Positions 34,719 through 42,992 are shown, counted from the first letter of the stretch. The stretch is 64,000 nucleotides of DNA from Macrococcoides caseolyticum (GCF_021366795.1 NZ_JAHCPS010000009.1:41309-105308), one strand, 5' to 3'. The notes: generated by a model not told the origin, from the letters alone. Program-made: numbers and translations.

Positions 34719-34820
34719 AGAGGTTGGAACAGTCGTGTTCTGCCACAAGCGATAACCGAACAAAACTAATAAATCGTTCTATGATTTATAGTATTTGTTC
34801 GGTTATTGTCGTAGTGGCAA
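34719..34820 (+). repeat. 102-bp dispersed structured repeat, copy 1 (after atpC)
   Basis: It aligns without gaps to 44586-44687, with about 15 differences by hand count. It folds as a long imperfect hairpin: TGCCAC with GTGGCA outside, GATAACCGAACAAA with TTTGTTCGGTTATTGTC, and ATAAATC with GATTTAT at the tip. The open frame across it is not coding. Confidence 0.8.
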
Positions 34821-34871
34821 TGTGTGTTTCACGGTTTCGAATCTTTAGAGTGAATTTTATAGAGGTGAAGG

Positions 34872-35093
34872 ATGAATATTTTTGCCCTTACATATCTTTT
34901 TTTATATATCGCAATTACAGCAGTTAGTTTAAATTGTTTACAAGCTATTAGGTTAGATCAATGGTTTAAACCGAATCGGACGATGGATATACAAATCCTT
35001 TTAATATTTTTTAGTATGGCATTAAGTTATTTAGTGACTAATTTTATTGTTGATTTAATTAAGCAAACGAATTTGATTTTAGTGCTATTTTAA
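34872..35093 (+). CDS. DUF1146 small membrane protein (YwzB-like)
   Basis: A 73-residue protein with two predicted membrane helices (about 3-22 and 40-68) and the positively charged loop RLDQWFKPNRTMDIQ between them, the pattern of DUF1146/YwzB. These proteins regularly lie between atpC and murA in Bacillales; the function is unknown. ATG 34872 follows AGAGGTGAAGG. Confidence 0.78.
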   Translation: MNIFALTYLFLYIAITAVSLNCLQAIRLDQWFKPNRTMDIQILLIFFSMALSYLVTNFIVDLIKQTNLILVLF

Positions 35094-35214
35094 CGATAAT
35101 TCCCTTTAAATTGACAGAAAAATCATATTTCTACAGAGATGATGTTTTTATTACCTACTTTTGGGTTATTTATTATAGAATAGATGTATAGCTATGTTAA
35201 ATTTGGAGGTAGAG

Positions 35215-36501
35215 ATGGATACAATTATCGTAAAAGGTGGCGCAAAATTAAAAGGTCACGTTAAAGTGGAAGGTGCAAAAAATGCAGTTTTACCAATTTT
35301 GACAGCATCAATATTAGCTGAAACTGGTAAAAGTGTGTTCACTAATGTACCAAATTTATCTGATGTCGATACAATTTCAGCCGTTCTAGAAGGCTTAAAT
35401 GCGAAAGTATATAAAAAATTAGATGTTAATACAGTAGAAGTAGATGCGAGTGGGGAGTTATTAACGCATGCTGCATATGAATATGTGAGTAAGATGCGTG
35501 CGAGTGTACTAGTGCTAGGTCCATTATTAGCACGATTTGGTAAAGCTGAAGTAGCAATGCCTGGTGGTTGTGCGATTGGTTCCAGACCGATTGAGCAGCA
35601 TTTAAAAGGACTACGTGCATTAGGTGCTGAAATTACGCAAACCAATGGCTATTTAGTTGGGCAAGTTAATGGTCGTCTAAAAGGAGCTCAAATATATTTT
35701 GATTTTCCTAGTGTCGGTGCAACGCAAAATATTATGATGGCCGCAGCACTTGCTGAGGGTAAGACAGTCATTGATAATGCAGCAAGAGAACCTGAAATTG
35801 TTGATTTAGCTAACTATTTAAATAAAATGGGGGCAAATGTTCAGGGTGCAGGTACTGATCATATCGTTATTTATGGTGTTGAGTGTTTAAAAGGTGCAAG
35901 TCATGAAATAGTGCCAGATAGAATCGTTGCAGGTACATTTTTAGTTGCAGCTGCGTTAACGAAAGGTGATGTATATGTGGAAGGTGCAATTTATGAACAT
36001 ATGCAGGCGCTTATCGCGAAATTAGAAGAAGCAGGGTGCAGTGTAGAAATCGATGATGCTGGTATTCGTTTATATGTAGCGCAACCTTTAAAAGAAGTTA
36101 ATGTTAAGACGTTACCTCATCCTGGATTCCCAACCGACATGCAAGCGCAAATGATGGCATTAATGCTTGTATTACCTAAAGAAAGTTCAATGCATGAAAC
36201 TGTATTTGAAAATCGTTTTATGCATGTTAACGAATTTAATAAAATGAATGCTAAAATCACAGTAGATAAACGTATTGCGCGTGTATCAGAAAGTATGTTA
36301 CAAGGGGCTGAAGTAAAAGCAACAGATTTACGATCGGCAGCTGCTTTAGTACTAGCAGGACTTGTTGCAAAGGGATATACTAAAGTAACAGAACTCCATC
36401 ATTTAGATAGAGGTTACGTACAGTTCCATCAGAAATTAAGAAGTTTAGGTGCAGAAATTGAACGTACAGGCGATACAAAAGAAAGTGTGTCTGTAAACTA
36501 G
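35215..36501 (+). CDS. murA: UDP-GlcNAc 1-carboxyvinyltransferase (MurA)
   Basis: A 428-residue primary MurA paralogue. [17 protein letters not shown] opens the fold, and the active cysteine is in [15 protein letters not shown] (near 113-127). I chose ATG 35215, well spaced after TTTGGAGG; ATG 35194 precedes that site. The pair with murZ at 14779 is typical of low-GC Gram-positives. The order DUF1146-murA-EpuA-fabZ matches staphylococci. Confidence 0.94.
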   Translation: MDTIIVKGGAKLKGHVKVEGAKNAVLPILTASILAETGKSVFTNVPNLSDVDTISAVLEGLNAKVYKKLDVNTVEVDASGELLTHAAYEYVSKMRASVLVLGPLLARFGKAEVAMPGGCAIGSRPIEQHLKGLRALGAEITQTNGYLVGQVNGRLKGAQIYFDFPSVGATQNIMMAAALAEGKTVIDNAAREPEIVDLANYLNKMGANVQGAGTDHIVIYGVECLKGASHEIVPDRIVAGTFLVAAALTKGDVYVEGAIYEHMQALIAKLEEAGCSVEIDDAGIRLYVAQPLKEVNVKTLPHPGFPTDMQAQMMALMLVLPKESSMHETVFENRFMHVNEFNKMNAKITVDKRIARVSESMLQGAEVKATDLRSAAALVLAGLVAKGYTKVTELHHLDRGYVQFHQKLRSLGAEIERTGDTKESVSVN

Positions 36502-36531
36502 AGTAAATTTGTCCGCATCGAGGTGAATAAC

Positions 36532-36756
36532 ATGAGAAAAATAAAGTTAGAAAATAAGACAAGTGTGATTAATGGAACGGAAGTTATACATAGACGTATA
36601 CCCATTCTTTTATCAGTCGTCGTTGTTTTCATATTAATGCTATTACTATTTATTATCGGTATGATGATTGGGTATGGTATTTTGCATTCCCCATTTGATA
36701 TCTTTAAGCCATCAACATGGACACATTTAATTAAACTAACCGGGGGTGAAGCTTGA
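36532..36756 (+). CDS. EpuA-family small membrane protein (annotated in relatives as RNA polymerase subunit beta-like)
   Basis: A 74-residue protein with one membrane helix (about 29-48: [20 protein letters not shown]) followed by a [17 protein letters not shown] tail, the pattern of the PF11772/EpuA family. The family name in databases mentions RNA polymerase, but there is no catalytic resemblance visible here. Start ATG 36532 fits the GAGGTG site at 36519-36524. Its stop overlaps the fabZ start (TGATG), so the two are coupled. Confidence 0.75.
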   Translation: MRKIKLENKTSVINGTEVIHRRIPILLSVVVVFILMLLLFIIGMMIGYGILHSPFDIFKPSTWTHLIKLTGGEA

Positions 36757-37193
36757 TGGAAACTATCCTAACATATGATGAAATAAAAAAAATTATTCCA
36801 CATCGTTATCCATTTCTATTAATCGATAGAATTACTGAACTTGTTGATGGAAAGAAATGTACTGGTATTAAACAAGTAAGTGGTAATGAACCATTCTTTC
36901 AGGGGCATTTTCCTGAATATGCTGTTATGCCAGGTGTATTAATCGTTGAAGCATTAGCGCAAGTTGGTGCCGTAGCTATGCTTAAATTAGAAGAAAATCA
37001 AGGGAAACTTGCAATGTTTACCGGGATTGATAAATGTCGTTTTAAAAAACAAGTGACGCCGGGAGATACGCTCGTCCTTGAAGTTGAGATGACACGTGTG
37101 AAAGGCCCAATAGGTAAAGGCGTAGCGAAAGCAACGGTAAATGGTGAAGTAGCGTGTAGTTGTGAAATTAGTTTTGCGATTTTAGAAAAGTAA
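36756..37193 (+). CDS. fabZ: 3-hydroxyacyl-[acyl-carrier-protein] dehydratase FabZ
   Basis: A 145-residue hotdog-fold dehydratase of fatty acid elongation. Catalytic His is in [16 protein letters not shown] (near 46-61) with catalytic Glu in [18 protein letters not shown] (near 13-24) is also typical. ATG 36756 overlaps the preceding TGA and is preceded by GGGGGTGA. A strong bidirectional terminator follows, separating it from the convergent ywpF. Confidence 0.95.
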   Translation: METILTYDEIKKIIPHRYPFLLIDRITELVDGKKCTGIKQVSGNEPFFQGHFPEYAVMPGVLIVEALAQVGAVAMLKLEENQGKLAMFTGIDKCRFKKQVTPGDTLVLEVEMTRVKGPIGKGVAKATVNGEVACSCEISFAILEK

Positions 37194-37209
37194 TCATATT
37201 TGTTAATTA

Positions 37210-37270
37210 AATAAGAAAAGCCGAACAAATCAATCCTTCATAGGCATTGATTTGTTCGGCTTTTCTTATT
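37210..37270. terminator. Bidirectional terminator between fabZ and ywpF
   Basis: A 25-bp perfect stem (37210-37234 with 37246-37270) around an 11-base loop; A-rich and T-rich ends serve both converging transcripts. Confidence 0.9.
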
Positions 37271-37309
37271 GGTTATATAGGATATGAATATGTGGATAAG
37301 ATAAATAAT

Positions 37310-37744
37310 CTAATCTTCTGCTTCATCTTTAAGTTTTGGTTTAGACTTCATTAATCGATTAAAGGCAATAATAAGTTCTTGTCCACTTAAGCCATCAGCG
37401 ACTAACTGTTCGAGTAATTTCTCAGCGTAAACTTGTCTGAGTGTATAAATATGACACTCTAAAATGACAGATATTTTATCCTCTAAAGGCTTAATTTGTT
37501 TAATGGTTGATTCAAATAGGGCGGGATCGTTGGATGCACGTGTAATAACAACACGCGTATCTAAAATCGTTTGCTGTTCCAGATAAGATTGCATTTTTTC
37601 TAAATGGATATCATCGATTACAATTTCAAGCAACCATCCTGTTCCGCTGTTTTCTTTGTTGATTATGACACCATCATGTAATGCATATTCTGTTACGGAT
37701 TCATTTTCTACAATTTGAAATCTTACCGCTTTGAACGTTTTCAT
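37310..37744 (-). CDS. ywpF: YwpF-like protein
   Basis: A 144-residue protein resembling the YwpF family by length and by its position next to ssb (KTFKAVRFQIVENESVTEYAL start, WLLEIVIDD core). The function is unknown; the family has been linked to stress response only loosely. The C-terminal third is charged and helical (YAEKLLEQLVADGLSGQELI). It is convergent with fabZ and divergent from ssb. A lone DnaA box (TGTGGATAA, 37291-37299) lies just after its stop. Confidence 0.7.
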   Translation of the reverse strand: MKTFKAVRFQIVENESVTEYALHDGVIINKENSGTGWLLEIVIDDIHLEKMQSYLEQQTILDTRVVITRASNDPALFESTIKQIKPLEDKISVILECHIYTLRQVYAEKLLEQLVADGLSGQELIIAFNRLMKSKPKLKDEAED

Positions 37745-37871
37745 GTATATCCCTCCATTATCTATTATAATTTATTGCCTCTTTTTTTCAAAATATAAAA
37801 TTTGTGATTATTTAATGAAATTGGTGTAGTAATTCTTTAAATTATGCTCAAAATTCAAAAATTACAATGAT

Positions 37872-37908
37872 TTGTTGCAAAAAATAAATTTCTGCATTTT
37901 TGCAACAA
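37872..37908. promoter_or_regulatory. 12-bp inverted repeat upstream of ssb (candidate operator)
   Basis: TTGTTGCAAAAA (37872-37883) and its exact complement TTTTTGCAACAA (37897-37908) flank 13 bases. It lies 42 bases before the ssb start, in the promoter region shared with the divergent ywpF, and lacks a T-run on the expected side, so it is more like a protein-binding site than a terminator. Confidence 0.55.
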
Positions 37909-37949
37909 TTTATTTTTATTATATAGTGCTAATGAAAGGAGGTGACACA

Positions 37950-38663
37950 TTGATTAATAAAGTGATATTGGCTGGCAGAATTTCAAGTGACGTTGACTTA
38001 AAGGATTTTTCGGAAAAACTTCAAATTGCTTCATTCTTTCTGGCTGTTGATAGAGGGAAAAAGAGACATTCAAAAGAAAGCACAGTTGATTTTCTGCGAT
38101 GTAAAGCTTTTAATCGGACGGCTGTCAATGTACATTCATACTGTAAGAAAGGTTCATTAATTTGCGTCACAGGTCAGATTCATAATAACCGTTATGAAAA
38201 AGATGGTGAGACAAAGTACGCCACAGAAATTATCATTGAAAGTGTTAAGTTCTTACCAAATATGAGTAGTAGTAGCAAAGAGAAGACTCCTGATGAAAAG
38301 TGGAATGAATTATCCTATGATGAAAAATTTATTGTGATTAATGACTATCACGCAAAGAAAAAGACTGAAGTAGAAGTCACTAAAGTAACGACCAATACGC
38401 ATGTTGAACATTCAACTGATTTGGATGAAGCAGCTACTTATAAAGCGAGATGGTCTACTGAACTCAATAAAGAAGATGATGTGGCGGATGAATTAAAAGA
38501 AAAAGCAGAGGCTATTGTTCAGAAATTCAGTGGCGAGCCATCTCTTGAAAACGATGATATAAAAGAAAGTATAACTGAGGCTGAAAGCACAGAAGATACA
38601 GAAAGTGACGTAATATCATCATCCAAGGATGATGATATTACGGATAAAAGCTTACCGTTTTAA
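37950..38663 (+). CDS. ssb: Single-stranded DNA-binding protein with long acidic tail
   Basis: A 237-residue SSB. The OB fold (about 1-106) opens with MINKVILAGRISSD and shows the VDFLRCKAFNRTAVNVHSYCKKGSLICVTG core in shortened wording. A long hydrophilic acidic region follows, ending in the canonical protein-interaction tip DKSLPF. TTG 37950 fits the strong AAAGGAGGTGAC site; the longer frame crosses the upstream dyad. Most bacterial SSBs are 130-180 residues, so this tail is unusually long. An exact 16-bp inverted repeat sits in the tail-coding part. Because a housekeeping ssbA normally lies with rpsF/rpsR elsewhere, this is likely a second, possibly competence- or stress-related paralogue (inference). 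Confidence 0.88.
   Translation: MINKVILAGRISSDVDLKDFSEKLQIASFFLAVDRGKKRHSKESTVDFLRCKAFNRTAVNVHSYCKKGSLICVTGQIHNNRYEKDGETKYATEIIIESVKFLPNMSSSSKEKTPDEKWNELSYDEKFIVINDYHAKKKTEVEVTKVTTNTHVEHSTDLDEAATYKARWSTELNKEDDVADELKEKAEAIVQKFSGEPSLENDDIKESITEAESTEDTESDVISSSKDDDITDKSLPF
38609..38642. repeat. Perfect 16-bp inverted repeat inside ssb
   Basis: CGTAATATCATCATCC (38609-38624) and its complement (38627-38642) are separated by AA. It encodes part of the acidic tail (VISSSKDDDIT). Confidence 0.85.
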
Positions 38664-38714
38664 GTAAGACATACTTCATTACTCACACACCTCACACCCC
38701 ATTACACCTCATTA

Positions 38715-38758
38715 AACAACCGTTGATTCGCGTGCCGGCGAATCAACGGTTGTTGTAT
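38715..38758 (+). terminator. ssb terminator
   Basis: A 17-bp perfect stem (38715-38731 with 38738-38754) around GTGCCG, followed by GTATTTT. Confidence 0.8.
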
Positions 38759-38776
38759 TTTGAATTGAGATGTGGC

Positions 38777-38793
38777 TGTAACGTGTTTGTAAT
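38777..38793 (+). promoter_or_regulatory. WalR box upstream of the first sceD-like gene
   Basis: TGTAAC-GTGTT-TGTAAT matches the WalR (YycF) direct repeat TGTWAH-N5-TGTWAH. A second conserved motif (TGTAACCTAAGAAATGTTAA) begins 42 bases further on, at 38819. Confidence 0.7.
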
Positions 38794-38892
38794 TTAAGGA
38801 AGTTACTTATCACACGACTGTAACCTAAGAAATGTTAAATCGTGATAAAGTAGTATTACTGACAAATGAGTTAATCGGAGGATATAGATATA

Positions 38893-39657
38893 ATGAAAAA
38901 ATTAGCAGCAATTACTACAATAGCAATCTTAGCGACAGGTATTTCTACTCAGGCTAATGCAAAAGAACATACCGTTAAACAAGGCGAATCATTATGGGTG
39001 ATTGCTGATAAATACGATACAACAATTGAAAAGATTAAAAAGATTAATCATTTAGAATCAAACTTAATTGTTCCTGATCAAAAATTACAAGTGCTCGTTA
39101 ATGGTAAATATGAAGTTCAAGCAGGAGATACGTTATCTAAAATTGCTCGTCAATTCGACGTAAAAGTATCTGAATTAAAAAAATGGAATCATATTAAATC
39201 ATCAAAAGCTTTAAAACCTGGACAATTATTAGTTGTAGAACATAAAAATGATAAGAAAATTGTAAAAGCACCAGTTCAACAAGTAAAAACGACACAAACA
39301 GTACAACAAGCACCAGCACAACAAGCGCAAGCGACACAAACAGTACAGCAAGCACCAGCACAGCAAGCACAAGCTGCGCAAGCAGTACAGCAAGCGCCAG
39401 TACAACAAACACAAGCACAAGTAGGTAATTCATCAGTAGATGCACATTTACGTATGATTATGCAACGAGAATCAGGTGGTAATCCAAGAGCAGTTAACCC
39501 AGCAGGTTACTATGGATTATTCCAATTTTCACCACAAACCTGGGCAGCAGTTGGCGGAACAGGTAACCCTGCACAAGCTTCTGAAGCAGAACAGTGGAAA
39601 CGTGCACGCATTTTATATACACAACACGGTGCTGGACACTGGTCAACAGCATATTAA
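38893..39657 (+). CDS. Secreted LysM / SceD-type lytic transglycosylase-like protein (two LysM)
   Basis: A 254-residue exported wall enzyme. Signal peptide about 1-23 (cleavage after QANA), LysM domains at about 25-67 and 72-116 (HTVKQGESLWVIADKY, YEVQAGDTLSKIARQF), a Gln/Ala/Pro linker of three 14-residue repeats, and a C-terminal Rpf/SceD-like domain (about 180-254) with likely catalytic Glu in MQRESGGNPRAVNPAGYYGLFQF. These enzymes cleave glycan strands during wall remodelling. The ribosome site is TCGGAGG. A WalR box upstream suggests membership of the WalKR regulon, like staphylococcal sceD and isaA. Confidence 0.88.
   Translation: MKKLAAITTIAILATGISTQANAKEHTVKQGESLWVIADKYDTTIEKIKKINHLESNLIVPDQKLQVLVNGKYEVQAGDTLSKIARQFDVKVSELKKWNHIKSSKALKPGQLLVVEHKNDKKIVKAPVQQVKTTQTVQQAPAQQAQATQTVQQAPAQQAQAAQAVQQAPVQQTQAQVGNSSVDAHLRMIMQRESGGNPRAVNPAGYYGLFQFSPQTWAAVGGTGNPAQASEAEQWKRARILYTQHGAGHWSTAY
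39292..39417 (+). repeat. Three 42-bp in-frame tandem repeats (Gln/Ala linker)
   Basis: Units at 39292, 39334 and 39376 encode TQTVQQAPAQQAQA, TQTVQQAPAQQAQA and AQAVQQAPVQQTQA. They form the flexible linker between the LysM and catalytic domains. Confidence 0.85.
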
Positions 39658-39666
39658 TAATATTTT

Positions 39667-39698
39667 GAAAGTAGAATCTTATGGTTCTGCTTTTTTTT
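39667..39698 (+). terminator. Terminator after the first sceD-like gene
   Basis: AGTAGAATC pairs (with G-U) to GGTTCTGCT around TTAT, followed by eight T's. Confidence 0.7.
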
Positions 39699-39742
39699 GC
39701 GGAATTGTCATGATGTCAACCAGATTTAAAAATTTGCATTAT

Positions 39743-39759
39743 TGTAATGATGCTGTAAT
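39743..39759 (+). promoter_or_regulatory. Perfect WalR box upstream of the second sceD-like gene
   Basis: TGTAAT-GATGC-TGTAAT fits the WalR consensus exactly. As at the first gene, a copy of the motif TGTAACCTAAACAATGT starts 42 bases downstream (39785). Confidence 0.8.
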
Positions 39760-39873
39760 AAATTATCGAATGTTTTATTCCTTTTGTAACCTAAACAATG
39801 TATTAATCTGCTATATTTATTTTAAGTTCATTGATCACACAAAATTTTAAAATATACCTGGGGGAAAAACACA

Positions 39874-40467
39874 ATGAAAAAAATTATCACTGCAACATTA
39901 GCTGTCGCTTTAACGACAACAATAGGCATTTCTACAGCAGACGCAGCATCATACCGAGTAAAACCGGGTGATTCTTTATGGGGCATTGCTTATCGACATG
40001 GTACAACTGTTGCAGCGCTTAAATATGCGAATGGTTTAAGATCAAATTTAATTCACCCGAACCAAATTTTAACGATTAATTCGAAGCAGAAACATGTGAC
40101 TTATAAGAAGACGACATATAAACCAACATCTTACAAAACGAACACGTACCGACAATCAACATATAAAGCACCAATTAACAAAACAGTATATACAAAACAA
40201 AAAACAATCAAGGCAACGCGTACATATTATATAAACCGTGGTTTAAACTGGGCAGCATTAGCACAATGTGAATCAGGGGGAAATCCTAGAATCAATACTG
40301 GTAATGGCTATTATGGAATGTATCAATTTGATTTACGCACATGGCGTGGCGTTGGTGGCTATGGTTATCCACATCAAGCAACTGCTGCAGAGCAAACGTA
40401 CCGTGCACAATTACTATATAATATGCGTGGTGCACAGCCATGGCCTTATTGTGGTAAAAGATTATAA
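39874..40467 (+). CDS. Secreted LysM / Rpf-SceD-type lytic transglycosylase-like protein (one LysM)
   Basis: A 197-residue exported protein. Signal peptide about 1-27 (cleavage after TADA), one LysM at about 29-70 (YRVKPGDSLWGIAYRHG), a Lys/Thr/Tyr-rich basic linker of about 50 residues, and a C-terminal Rpf-like domain (NWAALAQCESGGNPRINTG, catalytic Glu; then YYGMYQFDLRTWRGVGG). The closing AQLLYNMRGAQPWPYCG includes a Cys that can pair with that before ESGG, as in mycobacterial Rpf. It is a tandem paralogue of the preceding gene but with its own WalR box and terminator. Confidence 0.88.
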   Translation: MKKIITATLAVALTTTIGISTADAASYRVKPGDSLWGIAYRHGTTVAALKYANGLRSNLIHPNQILTINSKQKHVTYKKTTYKPTSYKTNTYRQSTYKAPINKTVYTKQKTIKATRTYYINRGLNWAALAQCESGGNPRINTGNGYYGMYQFDLRTWRGVGGYGYPHQATAAEQTYRAQLLYNMRGAQPWPYCGKRL

Positions 40468-40489
40468 TCCTAACCATCCATAATGTAAT

Positions 40490-40519
40490 AAAGACTACGT
40501 CATTCTGCGTAGTCTTTTT
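40490..40519 (+). terminator. Terminator after the second sceD-like gene
   Basis: Stem AAAGACTACG with CGTAGTCTTT around a 6-base loop, followed by T's. Confidence 0.85.
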
Positions 40520-40525
40520 ATTCGC

Positions 40526-40554
40526 TTGATTTTGAATTTTTAATACGCTACACT
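40526..40554 (+). promoter_or_regulatory. Promoter of the thiamine operon
   Basis: -35 TTGATT (40526-40531), 17-base spacer, -10 TACACT (40549-40554), ending 18 bases before the TPP aptamer. Confidence 0.6.
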
Positions 40555-40571
40555 ATCATTAATTACATATA

Positions 40572-40657
40572 TTACTACTAGGGGTGCATATATGCTGAGA
40601 TGACTTTGTCAAACCCTTTTACCTGATCTGGATAATACCAGCGTAGGAAAGTAGTTA
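40572..40657 (+). promoter_or_regulatory. TPP (THI-box) riboswitch
   Basis: It contains AGGGGTGC, GCTGAGATGA, ACCCTTTTACCTGATCTGG, ATAATACCAGCGTAGGAAAG and the closing GTAGT pairing with ACTAC, i.e. every conserved block of the thiamine pyrophosphate aptamer. It would turn the operon off when TPP is plentiful. Confidence 0.95.
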
Positions 40658-40694
40658 AGTACGATTAATGTTTTTTAATATTCTATTGGTATTT

Positions 40695-40724
40695 AGCCCA
40701 TTTCCTATTTGGAATGGGCTTTTA
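40695..40724 (+). terminator. Terminator hairpin of the TPP riboswitch
   Basis: AGCCCATTTCC pairs with GGAATGGGCT (one bulge) around TATTT, followed by TTTT, just before the tenA ribosome site. Confidence 0.85.
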
Positions 40725-40746
40725 TTTATATAAGGAGGAATTGTTG

Positions 40747-41421
40747 ATGTTTACAGCTTCATTAAAGAAAGAAGTAGCGCCAATTATTGATTCAATTTAC
40801 AATGATGGATTTATTCAAGGTATGATTAATGGTGATTTAGATAAGGATGCTGTGATTCATTATTTAAAAGCAGATCACCATTACTTAAATGAATTTGCAA
40901 AAATTTATAGTTTACTGATTCCAAAAATTAATGATAAAGAAACAATAAAATTTTTTCTTGAACAAATTGATTTTGTTATGAACGGTGAAGTTGCGGCACA
41001 TTATACACTGGCAGACTATGCTGAGGTTGACTATAAAACAATCATAAAATTGGGAGAATGGTATCCTTCAAGTGATCATTATATTAAACATATGTACTTT
41101 AACGCATACCGTTATAGTGATGCAGCGTATACAATTTGTGCGATGGCGCCATGTCCGTATGTTTATCAGGAACTAGCATTAAAAGTAAAAGCGCATCATG
41201 ATTTAATAGGCAATCCATTTAAAGCATGGTTTGATTTTTACGCTGTTGAAATGAAGCCTCTTATGGCTATTCTAGATCGTTTTGTTGATGAATTTGCACA
41301 ATCAGCAAACGAAGAAGCGCGTATTATCTTAGCGAATAATTTCAAGGAAAGTTGTATTCATGAGAAACGATTCTTTAATATGGCTTTTAATCAAGAAACT
41401 TGGGAAAGTGTGGTTGAGTAA
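40747..41421 (+). CDS. tenA: Thiaminase II / aminopyrimidine aminohydrolase
   Basis: A 224-residue TenA helical-bundle enzyme that salvages the pyrimidine of degraded thiamine (formylaminopyrimidine pathway). The likely nucleophile Cys is in TICAMAPCPYVYQE (near 129-142), with acidic residues in the N-terminal ADHHYLNEF region. I chose ATG 40747 behind AAGGAGGA; the longer frame begins in the riboswitch terminator. First gene of tenA-thiD-thiM-thiE. Confidence 0.93.
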   Translation: MFTASLKKEVAPIIDSIYNDGFIQGMINGDLDKDAVIHYLKADHHYLNEFAKIYSLLIPKINDKETIKFFLEQIDFVMNGEVAAHYTLADYAEVDYKTIIKLGEWYPSSDHYIKHMYFNAYRYSDAAYTICAMAPCPYVYQELALKVKAHHDLIGNPFKAWFDFYAVEMKPLMAILDRFVDEFAQSANEEARIILANNFKESCIHEKRFFNMAFNQETWESVVE

Positions 41422-41422
41422 A

Positions 41423-42217
41423 ATGAAGACAGCATTATCAATAGCAGGGACAGATCCAACAGGTGGAGCTGGAACAACCGTTGATTTAAAAGTATTCCAA
41501 TCACGTGGCGTTTATGGCATGAGTGTAGTAACAAGTATTGTGGCGCAGAATACGTTAGGTGTCCAACAAGTTTTCAATCAGCCTGTTGATGTTATTGGCG
41601 CGCAACTTGAAAGTGTATATAGCGATATTGTTCCCGATGCAGTGAAGACAGGTATGCTTGCGACAAGTGAAGTTATGGATGTCGTTCGACCGTATATCGT
41701 AAAACATGCTATACCTTATGTGATTGATCCTGTAATGGTTGCTAAAAGTGGTGATGCATTGCTTGATCATGAGGGTAGAAGTGCAGTGCGCACAAAGTTA
41801 TTAGATGTTGCTACAGTTGTTACGCCGAACATTCCTGAATTAGAAGAAATTATACAAATGAAAGTTGAAACACTTGATGATATTAAACGTGCTGGCGAAA
41901 TCTTTATCAATGAAATTGGTTCACAAAGCGTATTGGTTAAAGGTGGCCATTTGAAAGGTGACGCTACAGATTATTTATTTACTCGAGAAGAATTTGTTTT
42001 GCTACCTGGCGAACGTTACGATACGAAACACACGCATGGTACCGGATGTACTTATTCAGCAGTGATTACTTCTGAATTAGCGAAAGGAAAATCAATTATA
42101 GAGGCGGTACAACTTGCAAAGAGATACATGGATTTAGCTATAAAATATACACCAGGACTAGGTTCAGGACAAGGGCCAGTTAACCATTTTAAATATCAGG
42201 AGGTAACAAATGCTTAG
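41423..42217 (+). CDS. thiD: Hydroxymethylpyrimidine (phosphate) kinase
   Basis: A 264-residue ribokinase-fold kinase phosphorylating HMP and HMP-P. N-terminal LSIAGTDPTGGAGTTVDLKV and C-terminal anion hole HTHGTGCTYSAVITSEL (near 203-219) are typical. I chose ATG 41423, one base after the tenA stop; translation is likely coupled. It overlaps thiM by 8 bases. PdxK-like pyridoxal kinase activity is an alternative, but the operon argues for ThiD. Confidence 0.93.
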   Translation: MKTALSIAGTDPTGGAGTTVDLKVFQSRGVYGMSVVTSIVAQNTLGVQQVFNQPVDVIGAQLESVYSDIVPDAVKTGMLATSEVMDVVRPYIVKHAIPYVIDPVMVAKSGDALLDHEGRSAVRTKLLDVATVVTPNIPELEEIIQMKVETLDDIKRAGEIFINEIGSQSVLVKGGHLKGDATDYLFTREEFVLLPGERYDTKHTHGTGCTYSAVITSELAKGKSIIEAVQLAKRYMDLAIKYTPGLGSGQGPVNHFKYQEVTNA

Positions 42218-42989
42218 TCAATTAAGAAAAGATAACCCATTAATCATTTGTATTACAAATGATGTTGTTAAAAATTTCACGGCCAATGGATTACTCGCAC
42301 TTGGTGCAAGTCCAGCGATGGCAACAGAGCAGTTAGAAATGGATGAATTCTTAAAATATGCAGGTGCATTACTGATTAATATCGGATCCATTGAAGCGGG
42401 AGATATCGATAATATGCTTGCAGCTGCAAAGTATGCCAACCACCACGATGTTCCGATTGTATTAGATCCAGTTGCTTGTGGCGCGTCTAAGTTTCGTAAA
42501 GACTTCTGTCTCAAACTACTTGAAACATTTGATATTGCTGTCATTCGTGGTAACGCAAGTGAACTTCAAGCACTCGTAGGAGAAGCGCATATGAAAGGCA
42601 CAGATGCAGATAGCAACCTTTCAACAGAAAATGTAGCTAGAAATGCATATCAAAAATTTAAATGTGCAATTATTGTTACTGGCGAAGTAGATGCTATTTG
42701 CGTGAATGGAAAAATTAATTTAATAGAAAATGGTACAGCGTTATTAACTAAAGTAACGGGTGGTGGATGTTTATTAGGAGCAGTTGTTGCAAGTTTCATA
42801 TATAATGAAACTAAACCGACGTTGAGCCTTTTAACTGAAGCAATGACAACTTATACAGTTGCATCTGAACTTGCTGAACAAGGGCCTAACGGTACTTTGC
42901 CGGGCCATTTTGCTGTAAATTTAATAGATCAGCTTTATTTAATACAGGAAAGTGATGTTGCAAAGAATAGACTTGTGAAAGAAGTGTAG
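42210..42989 (+). CDS. thiM: Hydroxyethylthiazole kinase
   Basis: A 259-residue thiazole salvage kinase. PLIICITNDVVKNFTANGLLALG at the start and the VTGGGCLLGAVVASF anion-hole segment (near 180-194) are family marks. ATG 42210 follows CAGGAGGT inside the thiD end. Confidence 0.94.
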   Translation: MLSQLRKDNPLIICITNDVVKNFTANGLLALGASPAMATEQLEMDEFLKYAGALLINIGSIEAGDIDNMLAAAKYANHHDVPIVLDPVACGASKFRKDFCLKLLETFDIAVIRGNASELQALVGEAHMKGTDADSNLSTENVARNAYQKFKCAIIVTGEVDAICVNGKINLIENGTALLTKVTGGGCLLGAVVASFIYNETKPTLSLLTEAMTTYTVASELAEQGPNGTLPGHFAVNLIDQLYLIQESDVAKNRLVKEV

Positions 42990-42992
42990 TAT

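Noticed and set aside
34724..34927. 67-codon plus-strand frame after atpC
   Set aside because: It lies across the 102-bp structured repeat; the similar frame after yidC arises from the second copy. No ribosome site fits.
35256..35645. 129-codon minus-strand frame opposite murA (and a similar one of 131 codons opposite murZ at 15069)
   Set aside because: Both are the same antisense shadow of homologous genes, which explains their resemblance.
37291..37299. Single DnaA box near the end of ywpF
   Set aside because: One 9-base match is expected by chance in a window this size; it has no neighbours.
39194..39445. Leucine/valine-rich minus-strand frames opposite the first sceD-like gene
   Set aside because: They are the complement of the Gln/Ala repeat linker; composition alone explains them.
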